Notes: generated by a model from the sequence alone, not told the origin. A stretch of 64,000 nucleotides of DNA from Hoeflea phototrophica DFL-43 (GCF_000154705.2 NZ_CM002917.1:1320461-1384460); one strand, 5' to 3'; counted from the stretch's first letter, positions 1-9,764 are shown. Numbers and translations: made by a program.

Positions 1-113
1 CGTGTTGAAACGACCGATGTTTTGTGACAACGATTTGACTGACGGAGGAGGGCGAGTGCTGCGGCGCTGAGCTCGGACTGCCGTGAATGTGCGTTCGCCA
101 AGGCAGACCCCGC

Positions 114-1730
114 ATGGACAATCCGGACTTCATCATCATCGGCGCCGGATCATCAGGCTGCGTCTTGGCCGAGCGGCTTTCGGCCAGCGGCCGCTACAAG
201 GTTCTGGTGCTTGAGGCCGGTGGCGATGACCGCCGCTTTTTCGTGCAGATGCCGCTTGGCTACGGCAAGACCTTCTTCGACCCCAAGGTCAACTGGATGT
301 ACCGCGCCGAGCCGGACCCGGGTCTGGCGGGCAATGTCGATCACTGGCCGCGTGGCCGGGTGCTCGGCGGTTCCTCCTCGATCAATGCCATGGTCTGGAT
401 GCGCGGCCACCGCGCCGATTTCGACGATTGGCGCGATGCTGGAAATCCCGGCTGGGGCTCTGATGAGATGTGGGACGCGTTTCGCGCCGTCGAATGCGCC
501 GTCATCGGTGACGACAGCCATCGCGGGCGCACCGGCCCGCTCAATCTCTTCGTGCCCGGCAAGACCGTCCATCCCTTGACCCGCAAATGGTTCGAGGCCG
601 CCCACGCCATCGGCCTGCCGCTCAATCCCGATTTCAACAGCGAAAGCCAGGATGGCGTCGGCCTGCTTGAATTCACCATCCACAAGGGACGCCGGCTTTC
701 CGCCGCCCGCGCCTTCCTGCGTCCTGCGATGAAACGTCCGAACCTGCGGGTGATCACCGGCGCGCATGTGACCGGTCTCGCCTTCGATGGCAATCGCGTG
801 ACCGGCGTGACTTACAAACGGAGCGGCCAGACCGTCACAGTGACTGCGGGACGCGAGGTGATCATGAGCGGCGGCTCGGTGAATTCCCCGCAACTGCTGC
901 AGCTTTCCGGGATTGGGCCAGCCGAGCATCTCAAGAGCCTTGGCATAGAGGTCCGTCTCGACAATTCGAATGTCGGGCGCAACCTTCAGGACCATGTCGG
1001 CACCAACTATACCTACCGGGCAAACTGCCCCACGATCAACCAGCAGCTTGGGTCCTGGTGGGGCAAGCTGTCGGCGGGCCTGCACTATCTGCTGTTGCGC
1101 GACGGGCCGCTGTCGGTCAGCCTCAACCAGGCCGGCGGTTTCATCCGTACCGATCCAGGCAGGACCCGGCCCAACATGCAGCTCTATTTCCAGGCAATCT
1201 CGACGGTCATTCCGCGTCCCGGCGAGCGCCCGATCCTCAACCCCGACCCCTGGCCGGGCTTTTCCATCGGCTGGTCCAATTGCCGCCCCAAGAGCCGTGG
1301 CGAAATCATGATCCGTTCAGCCGATCCGTTCGACGCGCCCCGGATCACGCCCAATGCGCTCTCGCATGAGGATGACGTGGCCGAGATGCTCGCCACCGGC
1401 AAGCTCATCCGGCAAATGGCGGCGGCGAAGCCCATGGCAGACCACATTGAAGCCGAGTTGCTGCCCGGTCCCGGGATCACCGATGACCAAGCCATGATCG
1501 ATGACATCCGCCGCAGATCCGGCACGGTCTATCATCCGGTGTCCACCTGCCGGATGGGCCCGGATGCGGCTCACGCGGTGGTCGATTCGCGGCTTCGGGT
1601 GCATGGCATTGAGGGCCTGCGGGTGGTCGATTGCTCGGTCTTCCCCAACATCATGGCCGGAAACACCAACGCCGCGGCCATCGCCACGGGCTGGCGGGCC
1701 GCAGAGCTGGTGCTTCAGGACGCAGGCTGA
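114..1730 (+). CDS. GMC-family FAD oxidoreductase (choline/alcohol dehydrogenase type)
   Basis: A 538-residue flavoenzyme that oxidises an alcohol with bound FAD. The dinucleotide-binding motif FIIIGAGSSGC begins at residue 5. The GMC signature around GRVLGGSSSINAM lies near residue 80-90 and a second signature SGGSVNSPQLLQLSGIG near residue 250. The C-terminal block with HPVSTCRMG and later MAGNTNAAAIATG carries the expected catalytic His/Asn region. Length fits the family (530-560). I chose ATG 114 over the in-frame ATG 87 because the FAD motif then starts at the usual distance and an AAGG lies upstream. It converges with xdhC and overlaps its end by 16 bases. The substrate cannot be read from the sequence; choline dehydrogenase proper is only one option. 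Confidence 0.9.
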   Translation: MDNPDFIIIGAGSSGCVLAERLSASGRYKVLVLEAGGDDRRFFVQMPLGYGKTFFDPKVNWMYRAEPDPGLAGNVDHWPRGRVLGGSSSINAMVWMRGHRADFDDWRDAGNPGWGSDEMWDAFRAVECAVIGDDSHRGRTGPLNLFVPGKTVHPLTRKWFEAAHAIGLPLNPDFNSESQDGVGLLEFTIHKGRRLSAARAFLRPAMKRPNLRVITGAHVTGLAFDGNRVTGVTYKRSGQTVTVTAGREVIMSGGSVNSPQLLQLSGIGPAEHLKSLGIEVRLDNSNVGRNLQDHVGTNYTYRANCPTINQQLGSWWGKLSAGLHYLLLRDGPLSVSLNQAGGFIRTDPGRTRPNMQLYFQAISTVIPRPGERPILNPDPWPGFSIGWSNCRPKSRGEIMIRSADPFDAPRITPNALSHEDDVAEMLATGKLIRQMAAAKPMADHIEAELLPGPGITDDQAMIDDIRRRSGTVYHPVSTCRMGPDAAHAVVDSRLRVHGIEGLRVVDCSVFPNIMAGNTNAAAIATGWRAAELVLQDAG

Positions 1731-2545
1731 GACCCACTGTCCCGCCAGTCTGCAAGTGCTGCAATGATCTCGGCAGCCACCGTGGCGGCGATCGCCTCGG
1801 GCCGCTTGTCGGCGATCTTGCAGCCGATCGGACAGATGAGCTTCGAAAGCTGTGTCTTGTTGCCGCCTTCGCGGATATATTGATGGGCGAAGGTGGCACG
1901 CTTGGTGTCCGAGCCGATCATGCCCACCTGCGCCAGATCATCTCGCGCCAGGGCAGCGGACACGATCAGGAAATCCAGCGCATGATCATGGGTCAGCACG
2001 ATGATCACCGAACCGGACGCAATGCCAGCCACCAGGCTCTCGGGCAGGGGTGTCAAATGCCGGGTCGCGCCTTCTGGCGTCAGAGCCAGTTCATCCGCCC
2101 GGGTCTCCACAACATGCACCTTGACCGGCAGCAGCAACAGCGCCCGCGTCAGCGCCCGGCCGACATGGCCGCCGCCAAACAGCCAGACTTCCGGGTCGGA
2201 CTCATCCTCGGCTTCCACCATGGCGGCGATCTCGCCAAACCGGGCAGGGGGGATGATTTCGAAAGACAAGGTCACATGCCCGCCGCAGCATTGCCCGATG
2301 GCAGGCCCAAGCGGCAGTGCGAGATCGGAGGCAGTCGCACCATCGAGAATCCCGCGCGCCTTCTCGATGGCTTCGAGTTCCAGGCGCCCGCCGCCGATCG
2401 TGCTGAAAAACGCTTGTTTCGAGACCAGCATCCAAGCGTCCTGATCGCGCGGCGTCGACCCCTTGGCCTCGACCACGCGGACCAGAACGAAACCGGCGTC
2501 GTCTGTCTGTGCTTCGAATTCCAGATAGGCGGCACGCCGCGTCAT
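1715..2545 (-). CDS. xdhC: XdhC, molybdenum cofactor insertion chaperone for xanthine dehydrogenase
   Basis: A 276-residue protein with the two XdhC parts: an N-terminal XdhC/CoxI domain (GSTPRDQDAWMLV, then TIGGGRLE and the CCGGHV cysteine motif, about residues 28-95) and a C-terminal Rossmann domain (LFGGGHVGRAL near 122; MIGSDTKRATF near 208). The family binds and sulfurates Moco before handing it to XdhB. It is the last gene of the xdh operon, five bases after the xdhB stop, with AGGAG just ahead of the ATG. Its 3' end overlaps the convergent GMC gene. Confidence 0.95.
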   Translation of the reverse strand: MTRRAAYLEFEAQTDDAGFVLVRVVEAKGSTPRDQDAWMLVSKQAFFSTIGGGRLELEAIEKARGILDGATASDLALPLGPAIGQCCGGHVTLSFEIIPPARFGEIAAMVEAEDESDPEVWLFGGGHVGRALTRALLLLPVKVHVVETRADELALTPEGATRHLTPLPESLVAGIASGSVIIVLTHDHALDFLIVSAALARDDLAQVGMIGSDTKRATFAHQYIREGGNKTQLSKLICPIGCKIADKRPEAIAATVAAEIIAALADWRDSGSQPAS

Positions 2546-2550
2546 GGCTC

Positions 2551-4911
2551 CTAACTCTCGGAGCCGGACGGCGCATCCGCAGCCATCGCCTTCAAACGCT
2601 CGACCGCCATCAGCACTCGCTCAGGCGTGGCCGGCGCGTCAAGCCCTGGAGACACCTGATAATCGGTGATCGAGGCAACCGCCATGCCGAGCGCTTCCAG
2701 CACCGAAATCGGCAGCATGAACGGTGGCTCGCCCACGGCCTTGGAGCGCCGGATTGTCGGTTCGCGGTTTTCCGACCACTTGGCCAGTTCGACATTGAAG
2801 ATCTTCGGCCGGTCGGATGCGAGCGGGATCTTGTAGGTCGAGGGCGCATGGGTGCGAAGCCGGCCCGCGTCATCCCACCACAATTCCTCCGTCGTCAGCC
2901 AGCCCATCCCTTGCACGAACGCGCCTTCGATCTGGCCGATATCGAGCGCCGGATTGAGCGATTTTCCTGCATCATGCAGCACATCGGCACGGTCGACCTG
3001 GTATTCGCCGGTCAGCGTGTCGACGGAGACTTCCGAGACCGCCGCGCCATAGGCGAAATAGTAGAATGGTCGGCCCTGGCCCTTGGCCCGGTCCCAGTGG
3101 ATCTCCGGCGTCTTGTAGAAGCCTGCTGCCGACAGTTGCACACGTGCCAGATAGGCCTGTTTGATGAAGTCGCCAAAGGCCATCAGCTCATTGCCGACGC
3201 GCACATGATTGGGCTCGAAGACTACCTGCTCGGGCGGCACGCTGTATTTCTCGGATGCAAAGGCGACCAGTCTGGCCTTGATCTGCTGCGCCGCATTGGC
3301 AGCCGCCATACCGTTGAGATCGGTGCCGGAGGAGGCCGCGGTGGCGGAGGTGTTGGGCACTTTTCCGGTGGTGGTGGCGGTGATCCGGATGGTGTCGAGA
3401 TCGACCTGAAATTCGTCCGCCAACACCTGCGCCACCTTGGTGTTGAGCCCCTGGCCCATCTCGGTGCCGCCATGATTGAGGTGGATCGAGCCGTCCTGGT
3501 AGACATGCACCAGCGCGCCGGCCTGATTGTACCAGGTCGCGGTGAACGAGATGCCGAACTTGACCGGTGTCAGCGCGATGCCGCGCCTGATCACCGGGCT
3601 GTTTTCGTTGAAGTCGATGATCTCCGCCCGCCGCGCCTGGTAGTCAGAGGAGGTTTCAAGCTCTTCGACGATCTGGGCGATGATGTTGTCTTCCACCGTC
3701 TGGTGGTAGGGCGTGATGTTCCGTCCGGGCCCGCCATAGAAATTGACCTTACGGATCTCCAGCGGATCGCGCCCCAGCGCATAGGCAACCTCTTCGATCA
3801 TCCGCTCGCCGCCGAGCATACCCTGCGGTCCGCCAAAGCCGCGGAAGGCGGTGTTGGAGACCGTATTGGTCATCATCGGTTTGGAGACCAGCCGCACATC
3901 CTGGTAGAAATAGCAGTTGTCGGCATGAAACAGCGCCCGGTCCGTCACCGGCCCCGACAGGTCGGAGGAAAAGCCGCACCTTGCCGCAAAACTCGCGTCG
4001 ACGGCAAGAATACGCCCGCTCTCGTCATAACCGACATCGTAATCCGCCACAAAGTCATGGCGTTTGCCGGTGATGATCATGTCATCATCGCGGTCAGGAC
4101 GGATCTTGACGGCACGATTAAGCTTCTTGGCGGCAATGGCCGCGATCGCCGCAAACTGGTTGGATTGGGTTTCCTTGCCGCCAAAGCCGCCGCCCATGCG
4201 CCGCACCTGAACGGTCACGGCGTTCGACACGGTTCCCAGCGCGTGCGCCACCATGTGCTGCACTTCGCTCGGGTGCTGGGTCGAGGACCAGACGGTAACC
4301 TCGTCGTCCTCGCCGGGAATGGCAAAGGCGATATGGCCTTCGAGATAGAAATGATCCTGCCCGCCAATGCGCATCTCGCCCTTGAGCCTGAGCGGCGCTG
4401 CCGCAAGCCCGGCTTCGACATCGCCGCGTTCGAGTTTAAGCGGGCTGGTGACCAGCGGATAGTCCGCATCCACCGCCGCGCGAACATCCGTGACATGCGG
4501 CAGCTCTTCATAGGCGATCACAGCCAGCTTGGCTGCGCGCCGCGCCTGGTCGCGGGTTTCGGCAATCACGGCAAACACCGGCTGGCCGTGAAACAGCACC
4601 TTGTCTGTCGCCAGGATCGGCTCGTCGTCAAGACCGTTCGGCGAGATGTCGTTGACACCGGGGACATCGTGTCCGGTCAGAACCGCGACCACGCCGCCCG
4701 CAGCCCGCACCGGATCGAGATCGATCGAAACGATGCTCGCATGCGCCCGCTCGCTCAGTCCGAGATAGCCGTGCAGCGTGCCCGCGGGTTCGGCCATGTC
4801 GTCAATGTAATCGGCGCTGCCTGTCACATGCTTGTGGGCGGAATCATGCTGGCGCGGCCTGTGCGCGCCGCCGGCAATCTCGGTCTTGCTGCGGCTTGAA
4901 GGTGCGTCCAT
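2551..4911 (-). CDS. xdhB: Xanthine dehydrogenase, molybdopterin-binding large subunit
   Basis: A 786-residue Moco subunit of the xanthine oxidase family, which hydroxylates hypoxanthine and xanthine to urate in the cytoplasm. The substrate-site motifs are visible: GGGFGGKE (the Glu matching bovine Glu802), FRGFGGPQ (the Arg matching bovine Arg880) and GEPPF near the C-terminus (the catalytic Glu). Having both purine-contact residues favours a true xanthine dehydrogenase over CO- or aldehyde-type relatives. ATG 4911, two bases after the xdhA stop and with GGAGG about nine bases upstream, is preferred to an in-frame TTG at 4917. It lies between xdhA and xdhC in one operon. Confidence 0.95.
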   Translation of the reverse strand: MDAPSSRSKTEIAGGAHRPRQHDSAHKHVTGSADYIDDMAEPAGTLHGYLGLSERAHASIVSIDLDPVRAAGGVVAVLTGHDVPGVNDISPNGLDDEPILATDKVLFHGQPVFAVIAETRDQARRAAKLAVIAYEELPHVTDVRAAVDADYPLVTSPLKLERGDVEAGLAAAPLRLKGEMRIGGQDHFYLEGHIAFAIPGEDDEVTVWSSTQHPSEVQHMVAHALGTVSNAVTVQVRRMGGGFGGKETQSNQFAAIAAIAAKKLNRAVKIRPDRDDDMIITGKRHDFVADYDVGYDESGRILAVDASFAARCGFSSDLSGPVTDRALFHADNCYFYQDVRLVSKPMMTNTVSNTAFRGFGGPQGMLGGERMIEEVAYALGRDPLEIRKVNFYGGPGRNITPYHQTVEDNIIAQIVEELETSSDYQARRAEIIDFNENSPVIRRGIALTPVKFGISFTATWYNQAGALVHVYQDGSIHLNHGGTEMGQGLNTKVAQVLADEFQVDLDTIRITATTTGKVPNTSATAASSGTDLNGMAAANAAQQIKARLVAFASEKYSVPPEQVVFEPNHVRVGNELMAFGDFIKQAYLARVQLSAAGFYKTPEIHWDRAKGQGRPFYYFAYGAAVSEVSVDTLTGEYQVDRADVLHDAGKSLNPALDIGQIEGAFVQGMGWLTTEELWWDDAGRLRTHAPSTYKIPLASDRPKIFNVELAKWSENREPTIRRSKAVGEPPFMLPISVLEALGMAVASITDYQVSPGLDAPATPERVLMAVERLKAMAADAPSGSES

Positions 4912-4913
4912 GC

Positions 4914-6398
4914 TCAAGCCTCCGCCATGGCCGGGTGGCGCTGAATGCGAACCGGTGCGCCACAGGTTTCAAGGAAAAAGCGGATCATCAGGTTCTGCGC
5001 TGACACCATCCGGTAGTCCGCGCTGGCCCGCCAGTCGCTGAGCGGCTGATAATCCTGGCTCATGGCAAGGCGCGCCGCTTCGATGCTGTCCCATGCCCAG
5101 GGTTGGCCGGTCAGGGCCGCTTCGGTGGCGCTCGCCCGTTTCGGCGTGCCGGCCATGCCGCCAAATGCGATCCGTGCCGAGGCCACCTGACCGTCGTCGT
5201 CGAGTGTCACATGAAAGGCGCCGCACAGCGCCGAGATGTCCTCGTCACGGCGCTTGGAAATCTTGTAGACCGCGAAGAAGGCCCCGTCGTCCAGCGCCGG
5301 AACCGCAACGCTTTCGACAAACTCGCCGGGCTTACGGTCCTGTTTGCCATAGGTGATGAAGAACTCCTCGAGCGGCAGGCTTCGGCGTGTTGCGCCGTGG
5401 CGCAGCGTCACGCTGGCGCCAAGCGCGATCAGAGGGGGCGGGGTGTCGCCGATCGGCGAACCGTTGGCGATGTTGCCGCCGACGGTCCCCATATTGCGCA
5501 CCTGCTCGCCGCCGATCCGGTCCCAGAGCTCTTCCATCTGCGGAAACATCGAAGTCAGCGCTGCCCGTGCCGCGGTGTAGGAAACGCCGGCGCCAAGGGT
5601 CACGCCTTCGGCCTCGATGGTCATGGCCTTGAGCGCATCGAGATGGCCCAGATGGATGACCGGCGAAATGTCACGCATGTGCTTGGTCACCCAAAGCCCG
5701 ACATCGGTCGAGCCGGCAACAATCGTCGCCTCCGGGTGTGCTGCGTAGAGCTCCGCCAGATCATCGAGATCGGCCGGAAGATAGGTCGTGCCATGCTCGC
5801 TTTCGATGGTGACCCGAGCACCGTCCGCAAGCTCCGTGAGCGCGGCGACCGTTTGGTCATAGGCCGCCACCAGCCGGTCATTCTCGGCATCCGGTATCGT
5901 CGACGCAGCAGCTGTCGCGGCCTTCACGATCGGCTCATAGCCGGTGCAGCGGCACAGATTACCCTGCAATTGCCGTTCGATGTCGGCGTCCGAAGGGTTG
6001 GGCTCGGCCAGCCACAAGGCGTGCAGCGAGGCAACGATGCCCGGCGTGCAGAAACCGCATTGCGAGCCGTGATGATCCACCATCGCCTGTTGTACGGCGC
6101 TCAAGGCGCCATCTGGCCGGTTGAGATACTCGATGGTCACCACATGGGTGGCATCGAGCGATCCCACAAACCGGATACAGGCATTGACGGTTTCATAGGC
6201 GAGAACACCATTGTCGATCCGCCCCACCAGCACCGTGCAGGCGCCGCAATCGCCCTCCGCGCAGCCCTCTTTCGTGCCTGTCAGGCGGCGGTCCAGCCGG
6301 AGCCAGTCAAGAAGCGTCAGATCGGGGGCAAAACCTGAAAGCTCGATCTGCTGGTCATTGAGCAGAAAGCGGATGGATGAGCGGTGGGACTGCGCCAT
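4914..6398 (-). CDS. xdhA: Xanthine dehydrogenase small subunit (2Fe-2S plus FAD)
   Basis: A 494-residue subunit with, in order, a plant-type ferredoxin domain (CAEGDCGACTV), an all-helical second 2Fe-2S domain (CGFCTPGIV and CRCTGYEP) and a CO-dehydrogenase-flavoprotein-type FAD domain (VAGSTDVGLWVTK; GGNIANGSPIGDTPP). It passes electrons from the Moco subunit to NAD. The start at ATG 6398 has a GAGG five bases upstream; a longer reading to 6491 adds an unlike leader. It precedes xdhB and follows the patatin gene by about 130 bases, so it may share the bdhA transcript. Confidence 0.95.
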   Translation of the reverse strand: MAQSHRSSIRFLLNDQQIELSGFAPDLTLLDWLRLDRRLTGTKEGCAEGDCGACTVLVGRIDNGVLAYETVNACIRFVGSLDATHVVTIEYLNRPDGALSAVQQAMVDHHGSQCGFCTPGIVASLHALWLAEPNPSDADIERQLQGNLCRCTGYEPIVKAATAAASTIPDAENDRLVAAYDQTVAALTELADGARVTIESEHGTTYLPADLDDLAELYAAHPEATIVAGSTDVGLWVTKHMRDISPVIHLGHLDALKAMTIEAEGVTLGAGVSYTAARAALTSMFPQMEELWDRIGGEQVRNMGTVGGNIANGSPIGDTPPPLIALGASVTLRHGATRRSLPLEEFFITYGKQDRKPGEFVESVAVPALDDGAFFAVYKISKRRDEDISALCGAFHVTLDDDGQVASARIAFGGMAGTPKRASATEAALTGQPWAWDSIEAARLAMSQDYQPLSDWRASADYRMVSAQNLMIRFFLETCGAPVRIQRHPAMAEA

Positions 6399-6526
6399 GT
6401 CGCCTCGTGTTGTTTGGATCAATCCCAAAAAACCTAACCCACATCGCTGCAGTGCGAAAGCCTGTCCATGAGACGAGACAGCTTCAGGCAAATCCGGTCA
6501 ATTGACGATCTTTCAGGAAAAACCGT

Positions 6527-7618
6527 TCAATCAACCGGCGCAGACGCCTGCTTGGTGGCGGGGCCAGGAAGGCCAAGATACTGGCTTTCAAGATGCACGG
6601 TGGAGCTCTTGCCGATGTCCTTTCCGTTGGCCTTGAGCCAGGCATCCGCTTCGACCCTTCCACGATCCCGCAGGTCGCACAGGAACGACCAGCGCACGTC
6701 GAACTTGGAGGAAACCTCAAGGTTTTCGAGAGCAAGATCCGAGCGCACCGAATGCACCAGGATGTGTTTCAGCCGGTCCTTGTAATCATCCTTGAGCCAG
6801 TCCTGTTCGACCAGCCGGGTGACGAAATTGATCGCCCGCATCTCCTCGATCAGCGAGGAGTTGAAGGAAATCTCGTTGATCCGGTTGAGGATTTCCGGCG
6901 CGGTCATCGGCACCTCGTCCCGTTCCATCGGGTTGATGTGGACGATCATCACGTCGCGGCTCTCGCATTCATAGAAGAATGGGAACAGCACCGGATTGCC
7001 CATATAGCCGCCGTCCCAGTAGTGCTGGCCGTCAATCTCGACCGCCTTGTAGAGAAACGGCAGACAGGCAGATGCCATCACCACCTCGACGCTGACTTCA
7101 TTGGTCTTGAAAACCTTGACGCGTCCGGACCTGACATTGGTTGCGCTCAGGAACAGCTTGACGTCACAGCTCTTGCGCAACCCGTCAAAATCGACGCAAT
7201 CCGACAACAGATCCCGCAAGGGATTGATGTCAAACGGGTTGAATTCGTAAGGCGAAAACGTGCGGGTCAGCGTGTCGAACATCGAATAGGTCGCAGACCG
7301 GACCGCGTCCATGCCCGGAAGCGAGAGCTCGGGCATGGGGTGGAGTGGCGAAAACACCGTGCCGGCCTCCGAGCAGCGGCGCCAGAAATCCTCCAGCGCA
7401 GCCTGGCCGCCTTTTCGTCCGCCATTCATCAGCCCATGGGCGAGCACAACCGCATTGACTGCGCCCGCACTGGTGCCGGACAGGCCTTCAAAGCCGATAT
7501 CGGGTTCGTCAAGCAGCCGGTCGACCACCCCCCAGGTGAAGGCGCCGTGCGCGCCGCCACCCTGAAGTGCGAGGTTGATGATCCTGTCCTGCTTGTCTGT
7601 TGAACGGGCCGCACTCAT
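6527..7618 (-). CDS. Patatin-like phospholipase / serine hydrolase
   Basis: A 363-residue patatin-fold hydrolase with a Ser-Asp dyad. The oxyanion-hole motif GGGAHG is near residue 20, the nucleophile elbow GTSAG has Ser near residue 50, and the DGG motif with the catalytic Asp (WDGGYMGNP) is near residue 205. There is no signal peptide, so it should act in the cytoplasm. ATG 7618 overlaps the bdhA stop by four bases (ATGA), which indicates translational coupling; an ATG 12 bases earlier is possible. Coupling to bdhA suggests a role in poly-3-hydroxybutyrate or lipid ester turnover, but this is inference; a phospholipase acting on membranes is equally compatible with the motifs. Confidence 0.9.
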   Translation of the reverse strand: MSAARSTDKQDRIINLALQGGGAHGAFTWGVVDRLLDEPDIGFEGLSGTSAGAVNAVVLAHGLMNGGRKGGQAALEDFWRRCSEAGTVFSPLHPMPELSLPGMDAVRSATYSMFDTLTRTFSPYEFNPFDINPLRDLLSDCVDFDGLRKSCDVKLFLSATNVRSGRVKVFKTNEVSVEVVMASACLPFLYKAVEIDGQHYWDGGYMGNPVLFPFFYECESRDVMIVHINPMERDEVPMTAPEILNRINEISFNSSLIEEMRAINFVTRLVEQDWLKDDYKDRLKHILVHSVRSDLALENLEVSSKFDVRWSFLCDLRDRGRVEADAWLKANGKDIGKSSTVHLESQYLGLPGPATKQASAPVD

Positions 7619-8388
7619 TGTGCGGTCCATCCACCGTCCATCGGCAACGCTGCGCCGGTGATCTGTGCGGCCTGATCGGAGGCCAGGTAGAGCGCCAGAG
7701 CCGCAATCTGGCCCACCTGAACAAACTGCTTGGTCGGCTGTGCCTTGAGGATCACCTCGTTGATCACCTCCTCCTCGCTCATGTTGCGGGCCTTGGCAGT
7801 GTCTGCGATCTGGCCCGAAACCAGCGGCGTTTCCACATAGCCGGGGCAGATGGCGTTGGCGGTGACGCCATATTCAGCGCCTTCCAGTGCTACGGTCTTG
7901 ATCAGCCCGAGTGTGCCGTGCTTGGCGGCCACATAGGCGCTCTTGTAGGGCGAGGCGACCAGTCCGTGCGCCGAGGCGATCGAAATGATCCGGCCGAACT
8001 TGCGGCTCTTCATGCCCGGCATTGCGGCGCGGATCAGGTGAAAGGCCGAGCTCAGATTGATGGCGATGATCGCATCCCATTTGCCGACCGGAAAATCTTC
8101 GATCTTCTCGACATGCTGGATGCCGGCATTGGGCACGATCACATCGACGGAACCGAATTTCTCTTCGGTGGTCTTGACCAGATCGGCGATCTCTTCCGGT
8201 TCGAGCATGTTGGCGCCATGAAACACCACATCACCGGCTCCAAGTGCCGCGAGCCTGGCCCGTGTCTTCTCGATTCCCTCCTCCTTGCCCAATCCGTTGA
8301 GCACGACGTTGAAGCCGTTGAGTGCGAAATTCTCGGCGATGCCAAGTCCGATTCCGCTGGTCGATCCGGTGACGATGACAGTTTTCAT
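7615..8388 (-). CDS. bdhA: 3-hydroxybutyrate dehydrogenase (SDR family)
   Basis: A 257-residue classical short-chain dehydrogenase that interconverts 3-hydroxybutyrate and acetoacetate with NAD, the last step of PHB breakdown. The cofactor motif TGSTSGIGLG is at residues 6-15, NAG near residue 90, and the catalytic YxxxK as SAYVAAKHG near residue 155. Length and the C-terminal region (PTKQFVQVGQIAAL) match bacterial BDH. ATG 8388 has AAAGGA eight bases upstream. First gene of the operon bdhA-patatin-xdhA-xdhB-xdhC; in Sinorhizobium meliloti bdhA is likewise transcribed with xdh genes. Confidence 0.93.
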   Translation of the reverse strand: MKTVIVTGSTSGIGLGIAENFALNGFNVVLNGLGKEEGIEKTRARLAALGAGDVVFHGANMLEPEEIADLVKTTEEKFGSVDVIVPNAGIQHVEKIEDFPVGKWDAIIAINLSSAFHLIRAAMPGMKSRKFGRIISIASAHGLVASPYKSAYVAAKHGTLGLIKTVALEGAEYGVTANAICPGYVETPLVSGQIADTAKARNMSEEEVINEVILKAQPTKQFVQVGQIAALALYLASDQAAQITGAALPMDGGWTAQ

Positions 8389-8588
8389 GACACGGTCCTT
8401 TCTGTGCGTGTTGCATTGCACAAATAAGGTGTCGCGGAAGAACTTCCAAGCGGCCTGGCCGAGATTGCCTTCAAATAGAAGTGATGCTGGGCAATTTGAG
8501 GCGATGCGGACAACCGGGTTGCCTCGAGGCGCCAACGGGTTCAATGATGGGTTTCATTCATTCAACTTTTTGGCCAGTTTTTCCGCCC

Positions 8589-9764
8589 ATGCCCCCCTTG
8601 TCCGACAGCGGTGCTGACCGCGATCGTCAAATCCTGCTGACTGCACTCGCCGGCGCCATCGCCATGGCTGTTGCCATGGGGTTGGGGCGTTTTTTCTACA
8701 CGCCGGTTCTGCCTGAAATGATGGATGGGCTGGGGCTAGGGCCATCAGAGGCGGGCTGGATCGCCTCGGCCAACTATGCCGGCTATCTGCTCGGCGCCAT
8801 CCTTGCTGCCTGGGGCTGGGCGGAGGGTATTGAGCGCAAGGTGGCTCTGTCGGCCCTTGTCGCAACCGCGCTGCTCCTGCTTGCCATGGGACTGGCGAGC
8901 GATGCGCTTGTGCTGGCAGGCATTCGTTTCCTGGCAGGTCTTGCGAGTGCATTCGTGATGATCTTCACCTCGGCAATCGTGCTCTCGCACGGCCTGGCCG
9001 CGGCGAAGCCGTGGGTGCAATCGGGACATTTTGGCGGTGTCGGCGTCGGCATCAGCGTATCTGCGCTGATGTTCGCCATTCTGGTCCTGTTTGATGGTGG
9101 CTGGCGGCTGGCGTGGTTTCTGGCGGCCGGCCTGGCATTTGCGGGTCTGGCCATGGTCTTCCGCTATTTGCCGGGCGATGTGATGCGCTCCGGTCCTGCG
9201 AAAAAAGAGCCGCCGCTTGCCTGGACCCGGCCGCTCATCGCCTTGACGGTGGCCTACGGGATCTTCGGCTTCGGCTATATTGTCACGGCAACCTTTCTGG
9301 TCGCGATCGTGCGCGATGGCGGCGGATCTTCGCTGTTTGAGGCTGGCGTCTGGCTCGTGACGGGTCTGGCCGCAGCACCATCGGTTGCCTACTGGATGCC
9401 GGCGGTCCGGCGCATCGGGCTGACAAATGTGTTCGCGCTCGGCTGCCTGGTCGAAGCGCTGGGTGTCGGCGCCAGCGTCCTTCTGCCGTTGCCTTTCGGA
9501 CCGCTGATCGGGGGTGTCCTTCTGGGAGCGACCTTCATCATGGTCACCGCCTTCGGACTTCAGGTCGGCCGCAACCTCGCCGGTGAAAGCCCGCGCCGGG
9601 CGCTTGCCTTGATGACGGCGGCCTTCGGTGTTGGTCAGATCCTGGGGCCCGTTGTCGCCGGATACTTGGCCGACTGGACCGGCAGCTATACCTGGGCGAG
9701 CCTTGCAGCCGCTGCCGGACTTGTTGCTTCAAGCGCAATCGTGCTGGGGTTTCGCAAGAGCTGA
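8589..9764 (+). CDS. MFS transporter, YbfB/YjiJ type
   Basis: A membrane protein of 391 residues from ATG 8589, with about twelve hydrophobic segments. The first helix carries AMAVAMGLGRFFYTPVLP, which is typical of the YbfB/YjiJ branch of the major facilitator superfamily. The substrate is unknown. ATG 8544 in the same frame would add 15 residues; neither start has a strong ribosome site. It is divergent from bdhA across about 200 bases that must hold both promoters. Confidence 0.85.
   Translation: MPPLSDSGADRDRQILLTALAGAIAMAVAMGLGRFFYTPVLPEMMDGLGLGPSEAGWIASANYAGYLLGAILAAWGWAEGIERKVALSALVATALLLLAMGLASDALVLAGIRFLAGLASAFVMIFTSAIVLSHGLAAAKPWVQSGHFGGVGVGISVSALMFAILVLFDGGWRLAWFLAAGLAFAGLAMVFRYLPGDVMRSGPAKKEPPLAWTRPLIALTVAYGIFGFGYIVTATFLVAIVRDGGGSSLFEAGVWLVTGLAAAPSVAYWMPAVRRIGLTNVFALGCLVEALGVGASVLLPLPFGPLIGGVLLGATFIMVTAFGLQVGRNLAGESPRRALALMTAAFGVGQILGPVVAGYLADWTGSYTWASLAAAAGLVASSAIVLGFRKS

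Noticed and set aside
1..113. Possible 3' end of an upstream gene
   Set aside because: Too short to identify a product; stops and a weak purine-rich stretch are present but nothing decisive.
2509..4899. Plus-strand open frame of 796 codons opposite xdhB
   Set aside because: It is the antisense shadow of xdhB, low in family-like motifs and rich in Arg, His and Gly as expected of a high-GC reverse frame; xdhB on the other strand carries all catalytic motifs.
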